A stretch of DNA of 64,000 nt from Prochilodus magdalenae (lineage: Eukaryota > Chordata > Actinopteri > Characiformes > Prochilodontidae), in NCBI GenBank assembly GCA_024036415.1, contig JAMWET010000926.1:62001-126000 (forward strand). Direction: 5' to 3'. The notes beneath the pieces are model-generated. The model was not told the DNA's origin. It did not search any database and saw only the letters and a list, made by a program, of their open reading frames with translations. The position numbers and the translations under genes were made by a program. Each line of letters begins with the position of its first letter. Positions within the stretch are counted from its first letter, which is position 1. Shown one piece after another: positions 46,019 through 56,250 of the stretch.

Positions 46019-46420
46019 TGGGGGTTGGTACCGTGGGCCAAATGCCCGCCCCCTTAACATCCGTTGTGGCCTCTGCTGGGGGTTCTGTATTTGTAGCTGC
46101 TAAGGTTGGGGGGGTGGACTCTGTGTTACTGGTGGATAGTGGTGCAGCTAGGTCTGTGATTCCTAAGCAGGTGTGGTTAAAATTAACTGGAGGGGGAGCT
46201 GAGCTGGAGGAGTATTTGGGAGCAGTATCAGCAGCTAATGGGGGGTAGTATGGGGATCGTGGGGCAGTGGAAGACTGTATGTCAATTTGATTCTCTTGCA
46301 TTAGTTATAGACTTTTTGGTAGCTGATGTCCCTGCCCAGGAGGTACTTCTTGGGTTTGATTTCCTCTCCAAGTATGGCGTGGGATTGGATTTTGCGGCTC
46401 GAACCTGCCAGATAATGGGG
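45991..46420 (+). pseudogene. Aspartic protease of the young Gypsy element, split by a 1-nt shift
   Basis: The first half (to 46248) contains SVLLVDSGAARSVIPKQVW with the DSGA catalytic motif; it then hits TAG after a run of six G (46240-46245). The second half continues in the next frame with VADVPAQEVLLGFDFLSKYG, the LLGxDFL motif that closes the protease core. The break lies inside one domain, between the two motifs. One G fewer would restore a single frame, so this looks like a one-base insertion in a homopolymer (mutation or assembly error) and not a programmed site. Confidence 0.85.
46009..46053 (+). promoter_or_regulatory. Predicted -1 ribosomal frameshift signal (gag-pro)
   Basis: The heptamer G GGA AAC (46009-46015) is in phase with gag codons and is followed at once by the gag stop TAG. 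A -1 slip enters the frame that contains protease (open from 45991). A stem-loop follows: GTGGGC (46033-46038) pairs with GCCCGC (46044-46049), and GGGG (46020-46024) with CCCC (46050-46053), after a spacer of about 4 nt. GGGAAAC is a known slippery heptamer, for example at a simian retrovirus gag-pro junction. Function here is inferred. Confidence 0.7.
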
Positions 46421-49400
46421 AAGAAATTGCCCCTATTAAGTGCTGGTAGTGTAGACTCTTCTCTGGTTGTGACTGTGCAGACAGATATTACACTCCCGCC
46501 ACGTAGTGAGGTCATTATCCCGGGGTCAGTAAAGTGTGTTAAGGAGGGATTGGAGGGCATGTTGGAGCCATCGGAGTCGTTGGCCAATCATTGTGATGTG
46601 TTAGTGGCTCGGGTGGTTTGTAAGGTGACTCGTGGCACCCTGCCTGTTCGGGTAATTAATGTTACAGATGAAGAGTTGTTGTTAAGGGGGGGTATGAAAA
46701 TAGGAACCCTTCAGACTGAAGTACAGGTTGAGTGTGAGGGATTGAGTAGCAAGGAAAAGGGAACAGTAGCTGGTTGGTCTGTAGATGTGTTAGCAGCACA
46801 GTTGGGGCTAGCCCAGAAAAATTTGAACCCTTTAGAGATGGAGTTAGCCTTGGATTTGGTTAAACGGCATCAGTCTGTTTTTAGCAGGGATGAGACTGAT
46901 TTGGGGCGGACCCATGCTGCGTTACATCAAATAGATACAGGAGATGTTAAACCTATTAAGCTACCCCCACGACGTGTTCCCCTGCATTTGCAGCAGGAGG
47001 TTGCTATGCAGTTAAAGCAAATGCAGGAGAATGACGTAATTCGTCCCTCTAATAGTCCCTGGGCAGCCCCTGTGGTATTGGTGAGGAAACGGGATGGAAG
47101 CCTGAGGTTTTGTGTAGATTATCGCAAACTTAATGAGGTTACAAGGAAGGATGCCTACCCCTTACCTCGAATAGATGATGCTTTGGATGGGTTAAATAAG
47201 GCTTGTTGGTTTTCAACGCTGGATTTAGCGAGTGGGTATTGGCAGGTGGAGGTAGATCCTAGGGATCGACCCAAGACTGCCTTTACAACTCGGTATGGTA
47301 CATTTGAGTTTAATGTTTTAAGTTTTGGCCTCTGTAATGCCCCAAGTACATTCCAAAGGCTCATGGATGTGGTACTGGCAGATTTGCAGTGGAATACCTG
47401 TCTCGTGTACCTGGATGACATTATTGTTTTTGGCCGTAATTTCCAGGAACATTTAGCGCGTCTGGATGAGGTCTTGGCAAAGTTGCATGAGGCTAGGTTA
47501 AAAGTAAAGCCCTCTAAATGTGATCTATTTTCTACCCAGGTTCAGTATTTGGGACATGTGATTTCTGCCGAGGGGGTTAAGGCAGATCCTAATAAGGTGC
47601 AAGCTATACGGGAGTGGCCAGTACCAAAGAACCAAACTGAAGTAAGGAGTTTTGTGGGGCTGGCCTCTTATTATAGGCGATTTGTCAAGGGCTTTGCTGA
47701 AATAGCCTCCCCTTTACATCAACTTACTGAAAAGGGACGGCGGTTTAAGTGGTCTGAGGCTTGTCAAAAAGCTTTTGAGTGCTTGAAGGCCAGTTTAATG
47801 TCTGTACCAGTGCTGGCTTATCCAGACCCTGATAAAATGTTCATTTTGGATACTGATGCTAGTGATGCAGGGATTGGTGCCGTTCTTTCTCAGGGGGAGC
47901 CAGGGTTTGAGCGTGTTATCGCTTATGCCAGTAGGGCACTGACTAAACAGGAGCGGAAATATGCAACCACCAAAAAGGAGTTGCTGAGTGTGGTGACTTT
48001 CACAAAGTATTTTAAGCACTATCTGTTGGGAAAAGAGTTTATGTTGCGGACCGATCATAACTCCCTCCGGTGGCTGCATAATTTCCAGGGGATAGAAGGG
48101 CAGATTGCTAGGTGGGTGGAGCAACTGGCCAGTTTTCAATACTACATTGTTCATAGGCCTGGTAAAACTCATAGTAATGCCGATGCAATGTCCAGACTAC
48201 CTGCGTATGTGGTTGAGGACTGTCCGGTTAGGACAGTCAGGGGATTGGATCCAATTACGCGTGAGCCTGCTGTACAGCCCATCCAAGATGAGGAGGGGGT
48301 TGTAGAGGAGGAGATTGATGCGTTAGCCAAGGCACAGGGGGAGGATGTTGACCTGCAGCAGGTAATGCAGTTAAAGCAAAAGGGAGAAGGATGGAATAAT
48401 CTACCAGGGCTGCAGAAATACTCCTCTGTGTGGGAACAGTTGCAGTTGCAGGGTGCCCGGTTGGTGAGGCTTGTGCCCGCTAGTGGTAATTCCCCTCTAC
48501 GAGTTCAGGTAGTCCTTCCCCAGGTGTTGGTGCCAGAAGTATTGAGTCAGCTACATAATTCTGTGACGGGGGGGCATTTGGGTGTTCAGAAATTACAGGC
48601 AAAAGTGAAGGAGCGGTTTTACTGGCCAGGATGGGCAAATAATGTAAAGCAGTGGTGTAGGGAATGTGCAGACTGCGCCACCCGAAAGAGTCATGGGCCT
48701 TCGCCCTGTGCACCCCTTCAGACCTCAGTAGTGTCGCGGCCCTATGAACGTGTAGCGTTGGACATACTTGGGCCGTTGCCGGAGACCCCAGGTAAAAATA
48801 AGTACATTTTGGTCATAAGTGATTGGTTTTCAAAGTGGGTAGAGGCATTTGCCCTTCCCAACCAGGAGGCTGTGACTGTTGCTAAGATACTGGTGGAGGA
48901 ATGGGTTTGTCGTTTTGGAACCCCTCGTAGTATTCACTCAGACCAAGGTCGTAATTTTGAGTCTCAATTGTTTAAGGAGGTATGTAGGATGTTGAACATG
49001 CATAAGACCCGTACCTCCCCATACCATCCTCAGTCAGATGGTTTGGTTGAACGCTTTAATCGAACGCTTCTAGACATGTTGTCCTTATTTGTGGAAGGTA
49101 ATCAGAGTAATTGGGACATTTTGCTGCCATTTGTATTGATGGCATATCGTAGCAGTGTGCATGCCAGCACAGGATTTACCCCCTACAAGGTAGTGTTTGG
49201 GAAGGAGATTGTGCTGCCTGTCGACATTATGCTTGGGCTCGGGGAGAATGGGTTCTCCTCAGTTAGTGAATATGTCTGTCATTTGGCAGAAACTCTAGCT
49301 ACTGTGGTTCCTGCTGTTAAAAGACATCAGATGAGGGCAACCGGTCGGCAGAAGTTGGGGTTTGACTTTAGGGCAGTTCGCCAGTATTTTTCAGAGGGGG

Positions 49401-49987
49401 AAATGGTATGGGTGCGTAATAAGGCCAGGAAGAAAGGGCTGTGCCCAAAATTGCAGAGACGTTATAAGGGCCCCTATACAGTACTAGAGCGAGTTACAGA
49501 CGTGCTGTACAGAGTGAGAGCAGTACAGGGAGGTCCAGAAGTGGTGCTGCATTTTAATTTGCTTAAGCCGTGTCTCTCTCCCTGTCCAGAACCTATGGTG
49601 TCGGTAGAGAGGCCCCCTCCAGTGCGACCACGCCCCCTCCGGCCAAGGGGACGGAGACCCAGAGAAGTGGGTTGGGAGTCGGGATGGCTGCAGTTTCGAC
49701 AAAGTGCAGCAGAGGGCCCGAGTGTGCGAGAGTCCATGCGGGAGATTGTGGAGGAGCGCCAGACCGAGGCCGGTGTGCAGAACCTGGGTCAGGAGTCCCC
49801 GGGCAGGGCCCCTCAGGGTGCCATCTTGGGGAGTGTGGACATGGGGGTTGCTGGGTTAGTAACTGGAATTGAGATGGCTGGAGGACAGTCAGGGAGTGGA
49901 CACCAGGCCCTGGAAGAGGGGCAGGTTAGAAGGAGCCAGCGTTGTAAGAAGGCACCAGGGTGGCTAAGAGATTATGAGGTATCATAA
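46238..49987 (+). CDS. Pol polyprotein (RT, RNase H, integrase) of the young Gypsy element
   Basis: About 1245 open codons downstream of the protease break. The reverse transcriptase (about 46950-47550) shows SLRFCVDYRKLNEVT, FSTLDLASGYWQ (motif A), FGLCNAPSTFQRLM and LVYLDDIIVFG (YLDD active site). RNase H (about 47830-48200) has FILDTDASDAGIGAVLSQGE and ATTKKELLSVV. Integrase has the HHCC finger (HNSVTGGHLG ... CRECADC), the D,D,E core (ALDILGPLP; IHSDQGRNFES; SPYHPQSDGLVERFN) and a GPY/F module (RRYKGPYTVLERV). No chromodomain is evident; a Pro/Arg-rich tail of about 140 residues ends at 49987. Domain order PR-RT-RH-IN is that of Ty3/Gypsy (Metaviridae-like) elements. No internal lesion seen in this part. 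Confidence 0.93.
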   Translation: MGGSMGIVGQWKTVCQFDSLALVIDFLVADVPAQEVLLGFDFLSKYGVGLDFAARTCQIMGKKLPLLSAGSVDSSLVVTVQTDITLPPRSEVIIPGSVKCVKEGLEGMLEPSESLANHCDVLVARVVCKVTRGTLPVRVINVTDEELLLRGGMKIGTLQTEVQVECEGLSSKEKGTVAGWSVDVLAAQLGLAQKNLNPLEMELALDLVKRHQSVFSRDETDLGRTHAALHQIDTGDVKPIKLPPRRVPLHLQQEVAMQLKQMQENDVIRPSNSPWAAPVVLVRKRDGSLRFCVDYRKLNEVTRKDAYPLPRIDDALDGLNKACWFSTLDLASGYWQVEVDPRDRPKTAFTTRYGTFEFNVLSFGLCNAPSTFQRLMDVVLADLQWNTCLVYLDDIIVFGRNFQEHLARLDEVLAKLHEARLKVKPSKCDLFSTQVQYLGHVISAEGVKADPNKVQAIREWPVPKNQTEVRSFVGLASYYRRFVKGFAEIASPLHQLTEKGRRFKWSEACQKAFECLKASLMSVPVLAYPDPDKMFILDTDASDAGIGAVLSQGEPGFERVIAYASRALTKQERKYATTKKELLSVVTFTKYFKHYLLGKEFMLRTDHNSLRWLHNFQGIEGQIARWVEQLASFQYYIVHRPGKTHSNADAMSRLPAYVVEDCPVRTVRGLDPITREPAVQPIQDEEGVVEEEIDALAKAQGEDVDLQQVMQLKQKGEGWNNLPGLQKYSSVWEQLQLQGARLVRLVPASGNSPLRVQVVLPQVLVPEVLSQLHNSVTGGHLGVQKLQAKVKERFYWPGWANNVKQWCRECADCATRKSHGPSPCAPLQTSVVSRPYERVALDILGPLPETPGKNKYILVISDWFSKWVEAFALPNQEAVTVAKILVEEWVCRFGTPRSIHSDQGRNFESQLFKEVCRMLNMHKTRTSPYHPQSDGLVERFNRTLLDMLSLFVEGNQSNWDILLPFVLMAYRSSVHASTGFTPYKVVFGKEIVLPVDIMLGLGENGFSSVSEYVCHLAETLATVVPAVKRHQMRATGRQKLGFDFRAVRQYFSEGEMVWVRNKARKKGLCPKLQRRYKGPYTVLERVTDVLYRVRAVQGGPEVVLHFNLLKPCLSPCPEPMVSVERPPPVRPRPLRPRGRRPREVGWESGWLQFRQSAAEGPSVRESMREIVEERQTEAGVQNLGQESPGRAPQGAILGSVDMGVAGLVTGIEMAGGQSGSGHQALEEGQVRRSQRCKKAPGWLRDYEVS

Positions 49988-50030
49988 GGGTGACTCGGGG
50001 GCGAGTCTGCTTTGTTAAGGGAGGGGGGAG

Positions 50031-50936
50031 TGTGGTGAGAAAGGAGGGAATGAGGGGGAGTGAGGAAGGTAGAGGATTAGGAAGCGGGGGGGCGGTGCCT
50101 CTAATGGGTGAGTGGCTACACCTGTGTGTGTGTGTGTGTGCGCGCGTGTGACGGTGGAGGTGAGATGGTTAAAAAGGGAGAGAGAGGGTGAGACGGGGGG
50201 CTGATTTTGGCGTGAGAGACAAAAGGACGAGGCGTGCGGCTGCATTCGGGTTGGGAGGTGTCGCTCGCGGCTGTTTAGGGCCGCCGGCGACGAAGACAGT
50301 AAGTTCAGGGGGCAGTTGTTCCAGCGCCAGGAGGGGAGGTCCAATTGCCTCCTGTAGGTAGATAGTGGGTGAATAGGAGTGCAGCCTTATTGGCCCGGAT
50401 TTGAGTAGCGTGACATTAGTTGAAGCTTGTAGTCCTGTGGAAGTGTAAAGACGACGCCAGTAACTCAGACCGCGAGGGAGGGTCTCGTTGGGGGAGAGTT
50501 AAGTACTTTTAATGGTCTAATGTGTCTGTGTGTGTGTATATATATATATATGTGTGTTTATTTTAAGTAGTATATGAAATTTAGATGGATTGAGAAGCAG
50601 GGACAGGATAGCATTACAGCCTAGCTAGTGGAGCCTGTGTGGGGGTATTTATTGTGTGAAGTGAAGTGCAGTGGGTCGTGTGGTGCTTAACTGTGGGTTC
50701 TGGCTAAATTGTAGTGGATGAACTGTGAGTGCTGGGTCTTTAGTACTGGGTGGACTTCCTTGGCTAATTACTGTGGGATTTATTCTAGGTACTTGCTTTC
50801 TCCCTCCTGTGCATATTTAATTATAATAAAGTGTATTCATTATTCCATCTGTGTGAGTGGTTGTTCTGGTACCTATTCCGGACCATACCGGACTATCAAA
50901 GGTGGTGGCAGCATTACGCTATCTAGTCGATAGACA
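50031..50936 (+). repeat. 3' LTR of the young Gypsy element
   Basis: Begins TGTGGTGAGAAAGG directly after the polypurine tract AAGGGAGGGGGGAG (50017-50030). About 20 bp longer than the 5' LTR because of longer TG and TA tracts. Apparent substitutions include GCCTCT for GCCCCT near 50098 and a G/T change in GACGGGGGG near 50198. It lacks the final 12 bases present before the primer-binding site. Confidence 0.9.
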
Positions 50937-52416
50937 GACTGTCCGAGTTAATCTTACTCTCTACTGAGCTTCATCTGTCTGGTTTCACTCCTAGTCACAA
51001 AGAGAGGTGGTGTCAAAAAAGAGTGTTAAACCTGCTGTCTTTAGATGAACTCCAGGAGTGTTGTCAGAAGCATCACTAAACTCTACCATTTAGAGATTGA
51101 CTCCCTGAGTGTTAAATGGTTAACCCCACCCCCACCCTGCCGGCGCATCACGTCGAATTCAGCAGCAGAGAGATGTCTTATTTCATCTATATTGGTGAGT
51201 TGCTGTTAAATGTGTGGATTTCTGAGTATTAATAAGTATAACGTTAATTAGAGCAATATTATATTTTTTGTGTAGTGTTTATGATCGACTACAGTTACTG
51301 TACTGTGGACCCTGACTGAAGCTAGCACACCAGACACACCACGTCATTTGGCAGAGAATACTGGCAGGGAGAGCCGATAAATGACAGGTTTACGTTCATG
51401 TTTGCATTGCAGAGTTATTAAATTAGTGAAATAAAGCCGCCAGCCCCACTTATCACGAAATTTGGACGCTGTGCGATGCGGCGTGTCTGGTGAGTTCTGT
51501 TTTTAACGTTAGCTTAATGACGAAGCTAGCTTAGATAACGTTAGCCAAATTAGCGTTAGCTAGCAGACTGGTATATTAATAAAACTACGATGTGTGTTGC
51601 CTGTAGGATTGTTATTAATTTGATGCTAGCCCTATAATAAATTTATATATACATATATTTTTAGGTATAGCTAGATTAGCATTTAAGATAGCTAATCTGT
51701 CTATCAAACAGCCACAGCTAGCAATCAAACTAGCTATCATAGCTACGCTAACGTTAATATACTAGCTGGCATAAGTGTGGTAAAGTGCTATTTTGGGGGA
51801 ATTTAGACCAGGACACCTGCGGATGTGAGTCTTAAATGCTTATTAGCACTCGTAATATCCATAAAGTTACAGATACATTCAGGATAGTAATGTCATAGCT
51901 GCCCGTATAACTAAAAAGGGTTAGGCTAAGTTACCTGTGCTATGATAGCAGTAGCCATTTGCAGCTGAACAGACGTTGGAAACGCTAATACATTTTTGGT
52001 CATATGCTAACTGAATTTGCTAGACATGTGGGAGTACATTGTTCGACACTTTAGCCAATTTAAGCAAAACAGTTTTTTTAAATCTTTTAATATAATGTTG
52101 AGCAGCAGTGTAAGATTGAATGTAAGTTACAAATAAATTATTCATATGTATCGCGTCGTATGTGGCAGGATTTTGCAGGGGACAAGCCAGTGCAACGGAT
52201 AGTGGAGACAGGAGGGTGGCCAACGCCATTTTTGCTAACTACGATACTGACAGCTACAGGTCGTATTGGTGAGTGATGCATTCTGTTACATTAATGTACA
52301 TTTGGTGACGCGTTTTTGTTAATTCATTTTGTGTGTGTGTGTGTGTGTAGTGATTAAGTGATTAGTTAAATAAATGATTCTGTTTGTAAATATAGTCTTC
52401 ACTTTTTTCCTTGTAG
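50937..52416 (+). other. Upstream region of the CIDE-N-like gene with possible noncoding exons
   Basis: No coding frame. Splice-like blocks: one ending TATATTG|GTGAGTT near 51191, one ending GTGTCTG|GTGAGTT near 51489, and one from tttgcag| at about 52177 to TCGTATTG|GTGAGTG near 52268. The last lies 150 bp before the first coding exon. They may be alternative 5' UTR exons. Confidence 0.35.
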
Positions 52417-54310
52417 GACATGCTGGCTAAAGTTGAGTTTGGAAGAACACAAAAATATGTGAAAATACCACAGACTGATTAAAGCATGGAATACAACAGA
52501 TTTCTTGAAGACAGTTAGTGATTTGTTTTGTTTGTGGAAAAAAACAAGAGAAAGAAAAGTTATAGCCAGCATACATATAATATGCCTTTAAATTGATGAC
52601 AGAGTTTACTGTAAAAAAGTGAACTCAATTTTTGTAGCAATAACAAAAGTAAAGTCATAGAAATAGTAATATAAATTCTACTATTTTCAAATAATCAACT
52701 TAAGTTACTTATTGCAACATTTCTTTGAGTCTTCCAGTAACCATGAAATTTGGTCTGGAGCATGAATGTCTGAGAGAGGGTCAGCTCATCTTAACTGACG
52801 AATCAGGAACAGAAGTAGATGAAGATATCTTTGATGAGCTTGTGAAATCAGGTGTACTAAACTTCAAGATCATATCTAGACAACGAGTTACTGGTAAGCC
52901 TGTTAAGTAATTTGATTTTTTGGGGGGATAAAATGGAGAAAAAAACTGTAGAATAATAAAGAATGCTAATTTTTACTGTTTTGTTTAGTATTTTATTAAT
53001 TTCCTTTATTTAACTGATTTTACTGATTAATATTTTTTTGTTGGCCAGATCTGGATATCCAAATTGTCACTGATGAATCAGCTTCCTCTGTGATGTCAGA
53101 TACTCCACTTTCCCCAGTGTCATCTAATTCATCTGACTCTACAGTTATCCTTGAAACCACAAAGAGGAGAAGGGGTTCAACAGAATTCATGGATCGGGAT
53201 CAAGCAAGACAGGTATAATTAAAGTAAAAAATACATAAATATTTATTTTTAATACAAATGGGGAAAAGTATTTTTAGGGTTTCTCTTATCGGAACACAAA
53301 CTGGAATTTAATTACATTTTGGCAGATGGTTGAAGCTGTTCTCAGGGCCAATCCAAAGGGTGAAGAGGTCTTTATGGAATATGACAAAACCAAAACACTA
53401 ACAGATGCCAAACGTAAACAGATGGTAAACATCCTGGTTGCAGATATGATTGAAACTCATGGGTAAGACATTTAAGTGAATTTGGTTAATAAATAAATGA
53501 ACTTTAAGGATACAAACAAGCACTTGCACAGGGTGTATAAGCCGTTTTTTTTTTTTTTTTTTTTTTTTTCCCCCCAAAGAAGGATCCCACCGTCAAGTGC
53601 ACGTACCAATTATGCACTGGGAATTGTGACCCTGTTTCCGTACCTCCAAGATCCATACTCTAAGAATGGCTATGTGAGTTAATGCTATAGTATTGCAAAA
53701 GGCTGAAACTTGTTCTTAAAAAATTGGTCATTGTGCATTTCCACATGTGACCCGGATGATTTTTATTATTTTTTTGCAATAGTGTTAGCATAATTTAAAT
53801 GACTTTGCCATTTTAAAAAAAAAATCTGTGTTCAGTTCTTATTTACTGAAACTGAAATGCATGCTTTTCTGATTGTGTTTGGATTTTGTGTGTTAAACAG
53901 GAACACTACTATGATTCTGGGGGAAATACTGGCTACCTAGCATGGAGGATTAAGACAGTTCAACGCAACACATCTGTTGGCTACCGGAGTTATTCCAAGC
54001 CTTCTCATCAGGACAGCCCAAAAAGCAGACGAGTAACTCTTCTAAGTGGTGAACAGCTGTTTGGTGATGACTGCAGGGAGGCTTTATCTACAATTAGACA
54101 CTCAACAGATGAGTCAATCATCAAAGAGAGAATGAGACATACTTGTGCTTACAGATCAATGAAGGGGTTTTGAGAATCAATGGCATATCACTTGAACCAC
54201 GATTTATGTCACAGCTGGACAAACACACTCCAAATATGTTGTCCCTATTCAATGCGAAGGGAAGAGCTGTCGGTCAAAAAATCAAGTTCCAGATGTTGGC
54301 GCTCATCCAG
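52417..54310 (+). pseudogene. CIDE-N-like domain gene of a fish-expanded family (probably decaying)
   Basis: Six exon-like blocks with matching phases: 52417-about 52530, 52738-52893, 53049-53212, 53326-53462, 53580-53673, 53901-54310. Block 1 (MLAKVEFGRTQKYVKIPQTD) ends in an in-frame TAA at 52480. Block 2 has CLREGQLILTDESGTEVDED then FDELVKSGVLNFKI, like the CIDE-N/ubiquitin-like fold of CAD/DFF proteins. Block 3 is Ser/Thr-rich with a KRRR patch. Blocks 4-6 carry KQMVNILVADMIETHG, NYALGIVTLFPYLQDPYS and YYDSGGNTGYLAWRIKTVQ, a conserved domain of many uncharacterised fish proteins. In block 6 the frame stops at 54171 after RHTCAYR and continues one frame over to 54310. A LINE follows at 54.6 kb and no 3' exons were found. 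Function unknown. Confidence 0.6.
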
Positions 54311-54599
54311 GTAAGAGGAAAACATGGTGTTTTGTAAAAAAATTTTCATCCAAAAGCTATTTACTCTCTGTTATGTACTTGGTCCTCAATGTAATTCTTT
54401 GGAAAAGGATGGCAATGCCCGTCTGTCCATCTCTTCAATACTCATCTCCAGCGCAGCATATCTTGAAATTATAGCTGCACCAGTCCACCTTTTTTTTAGT
54501 TACAATCTGAATTTGGATTTGGATTTTGGATATCTCCCGATATCAGTACTGGAGCTTGTTATTAATTATTATTTTTACTATTATTATTTGTTGTTGTTG

Positions 54600-56250
54600 G
54601 GGTTAAAGGGCAAAAGGAAGCGATGCGAGCGAAGACAGAAAAGAGGGAAGCGGGCCGACGTGCTAGCCAGGCTCAAGGCTAACGCCGACAGACCCCCGAT
54701 TCCCTCTCTCTTCCTGTCCAACGTCCGCTCCCTTGACAACAAGCTGGACCGTCTGCTGCTGAGGATGAGTGTTTCTGAGGAGATGAGGAACTGCGCTGTG
54801 ATCTGTCTCACGGAAACATGACTAAACGACACCATGCCGGACTCAACCTTTCAGCTCGCCGGACGGCAGCTCTTTTCCTAGCGGACCGCAACCAGCTGTC
54901 CGGAAAAGCACAAGGTGCCGGCTTATGCGTCTACACAAACACAGGTTGGTGCACAAACTGTTTGGTGGTAAACGCCCTATGCTCCGAGGCGACAGAACAG
55001 CTGACCGTGAAGTGTCGGCCACACTATCTGCCTCGTGAGTTTACAGCTGTGTTCGTCATTGCCGTTTACATAGCACCGGATGCTAATGCTAACAACGCAC
55101 TGAAGGAGCTACATGACAACATCAGCTCGCTTCAGAACAAGCATCCGGAGGCGTTTTACGTGGTGGCGGGGGATTTTAACCACGTGAACCTGACGAACAT
55201 CTTGCCGAGGTTTTACCAGCACATAGACATTCCAACACGGGGAAACAACACACTCGACCGTGTTTATACCAACGGTAGAGACGCGTACACCTCAACCACC
55301 TGGAGAAGAAGAACTCTTATGTCCGTATGCTCTTTGTGGACTTCACACCCGCCTTAAACACCATGATACCTCAGACCCTGACAGATAAACTCTTCTCACT
55401 TGGTCTGCGCTCTTCTCTCTGCAACTGGGTCCTGGACTTCCTGACCAACAGGCCGCAGCCTGTGAGGATCCACAACCTCTCCTCCTCCACCACAATCCTC
55501 AGCACTGGCTCCCCTCAGGGCTGTGTGTTGAGCCCCCTCTTGTTCACACTGCTCACATATGACTGCTCACCCATCCACCCAGACTGTCATATTGTGAAGT
55601 TTGCGGATGACACGGCAGTGGTCGGATGCATCACAAACAGTGATGAGTCTGGCTACAGGCAGAAGGTAGAACACCTGGAGGGTTAATGCAGAAAGAACAA
55701 CCTCTGCATCAACGTAAAGAAGACGAAGGAGATGATTGTGGACTTCAGAAGGGGCAGACATGCCCACCTCCCCCTGCATGTCGGAGGGTCTGCGGTGGAA
55801 GTGGTCTCCAACTACAGGTGCTTGGGTGTTCACCTGAGCAACAACCTCACCTGGAGCAACAACACTTCCAGCCTGGTCAGGAAGGCACATCAACGGCTCT
55901 GCTTCCTCAGAAGGTTGAGGCGAGCTGGGCTCGGGATCTCGGTCCTCACCTCCTTCTACAGATGTGTGGTGGAGAGCGTCCTATGCTCCAGCATCAACGT
56001 GTGGCACGGAAGCTGCTCTGCTGCAGACAAGAAAGCTCTGCAGAGGGTGGTAAAGGCTGCACAGAGGTCTGTCGGAGTCAGCCTCCCCACCACCACGGAC
56101 ATCTACACCTCCAGACCTCCTTTTTACATATATTTTTATATATTTATGTATATTTTATTTATTTAAGTACTGCTGTCTGGGTAAAACTGGGTCCTTGGGT
56201 ACCACAGTTTTGTTCCACCCCATGTACAACATGTGATGTGAATGACAGTC
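54600..56250 (+). mobile_element. CR1/Rex1-type LINE with internal deletion
   Basis: The endonuclease start has PSLFLSNVRSLDNKLDRLLL and, after a shift at 54820, YVVAGDFNHVNL and RGNNTLDRVYTN. The sequence then jumps near 55290 to reverse transcriptase motif A ([15 protein letters not shown]), losing the endonuclease C-terminus and RT fingers. Further on: [29 protein letters not shown] (FADD active site), NLCINVKKTKEMIVDF, YRCLGVHLSNNLTW and FYRCVVESVLCSSINVWHG. The tail ends near 56250 in CCTTGAATCCTTGAA. It lies directly downstream of the CIDE-N-like exons. Inactive. Confidence 0.85.

Larger units (their letters stand above)
44149..50936 (+). mobile_element. Young Ty3/Gypsy LTR retrotransposon
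   Basis: Order: 5' LTR (44149-45034 or 45046), tRNA-Leu primer-binding site (45048-45066), gag, a predicted -1 frameshift site, protease, reverse transcriptase, RNase H, integrase, polypurine tract (50017-50030) and 3' LTR (50031-50936). The LTRs differ by only a few substitutions and by microsatellite length, so insertion is recent. A single one-base lesion in protease (46240-46245) is the only coding defect seen. No target-site duplication is visible: AATAT precedes the 5' LTR and GACTG follows the 3' LTR. Confidence 0.95.

Noticed and set aside
46240..46248. Programmed +1 frameshift at the six-G run between protease and RT
   Set aside because: The break is inside the protease domain between its two core motifs, and removing one G gives one frame; a mutation or assembly error is simpler.
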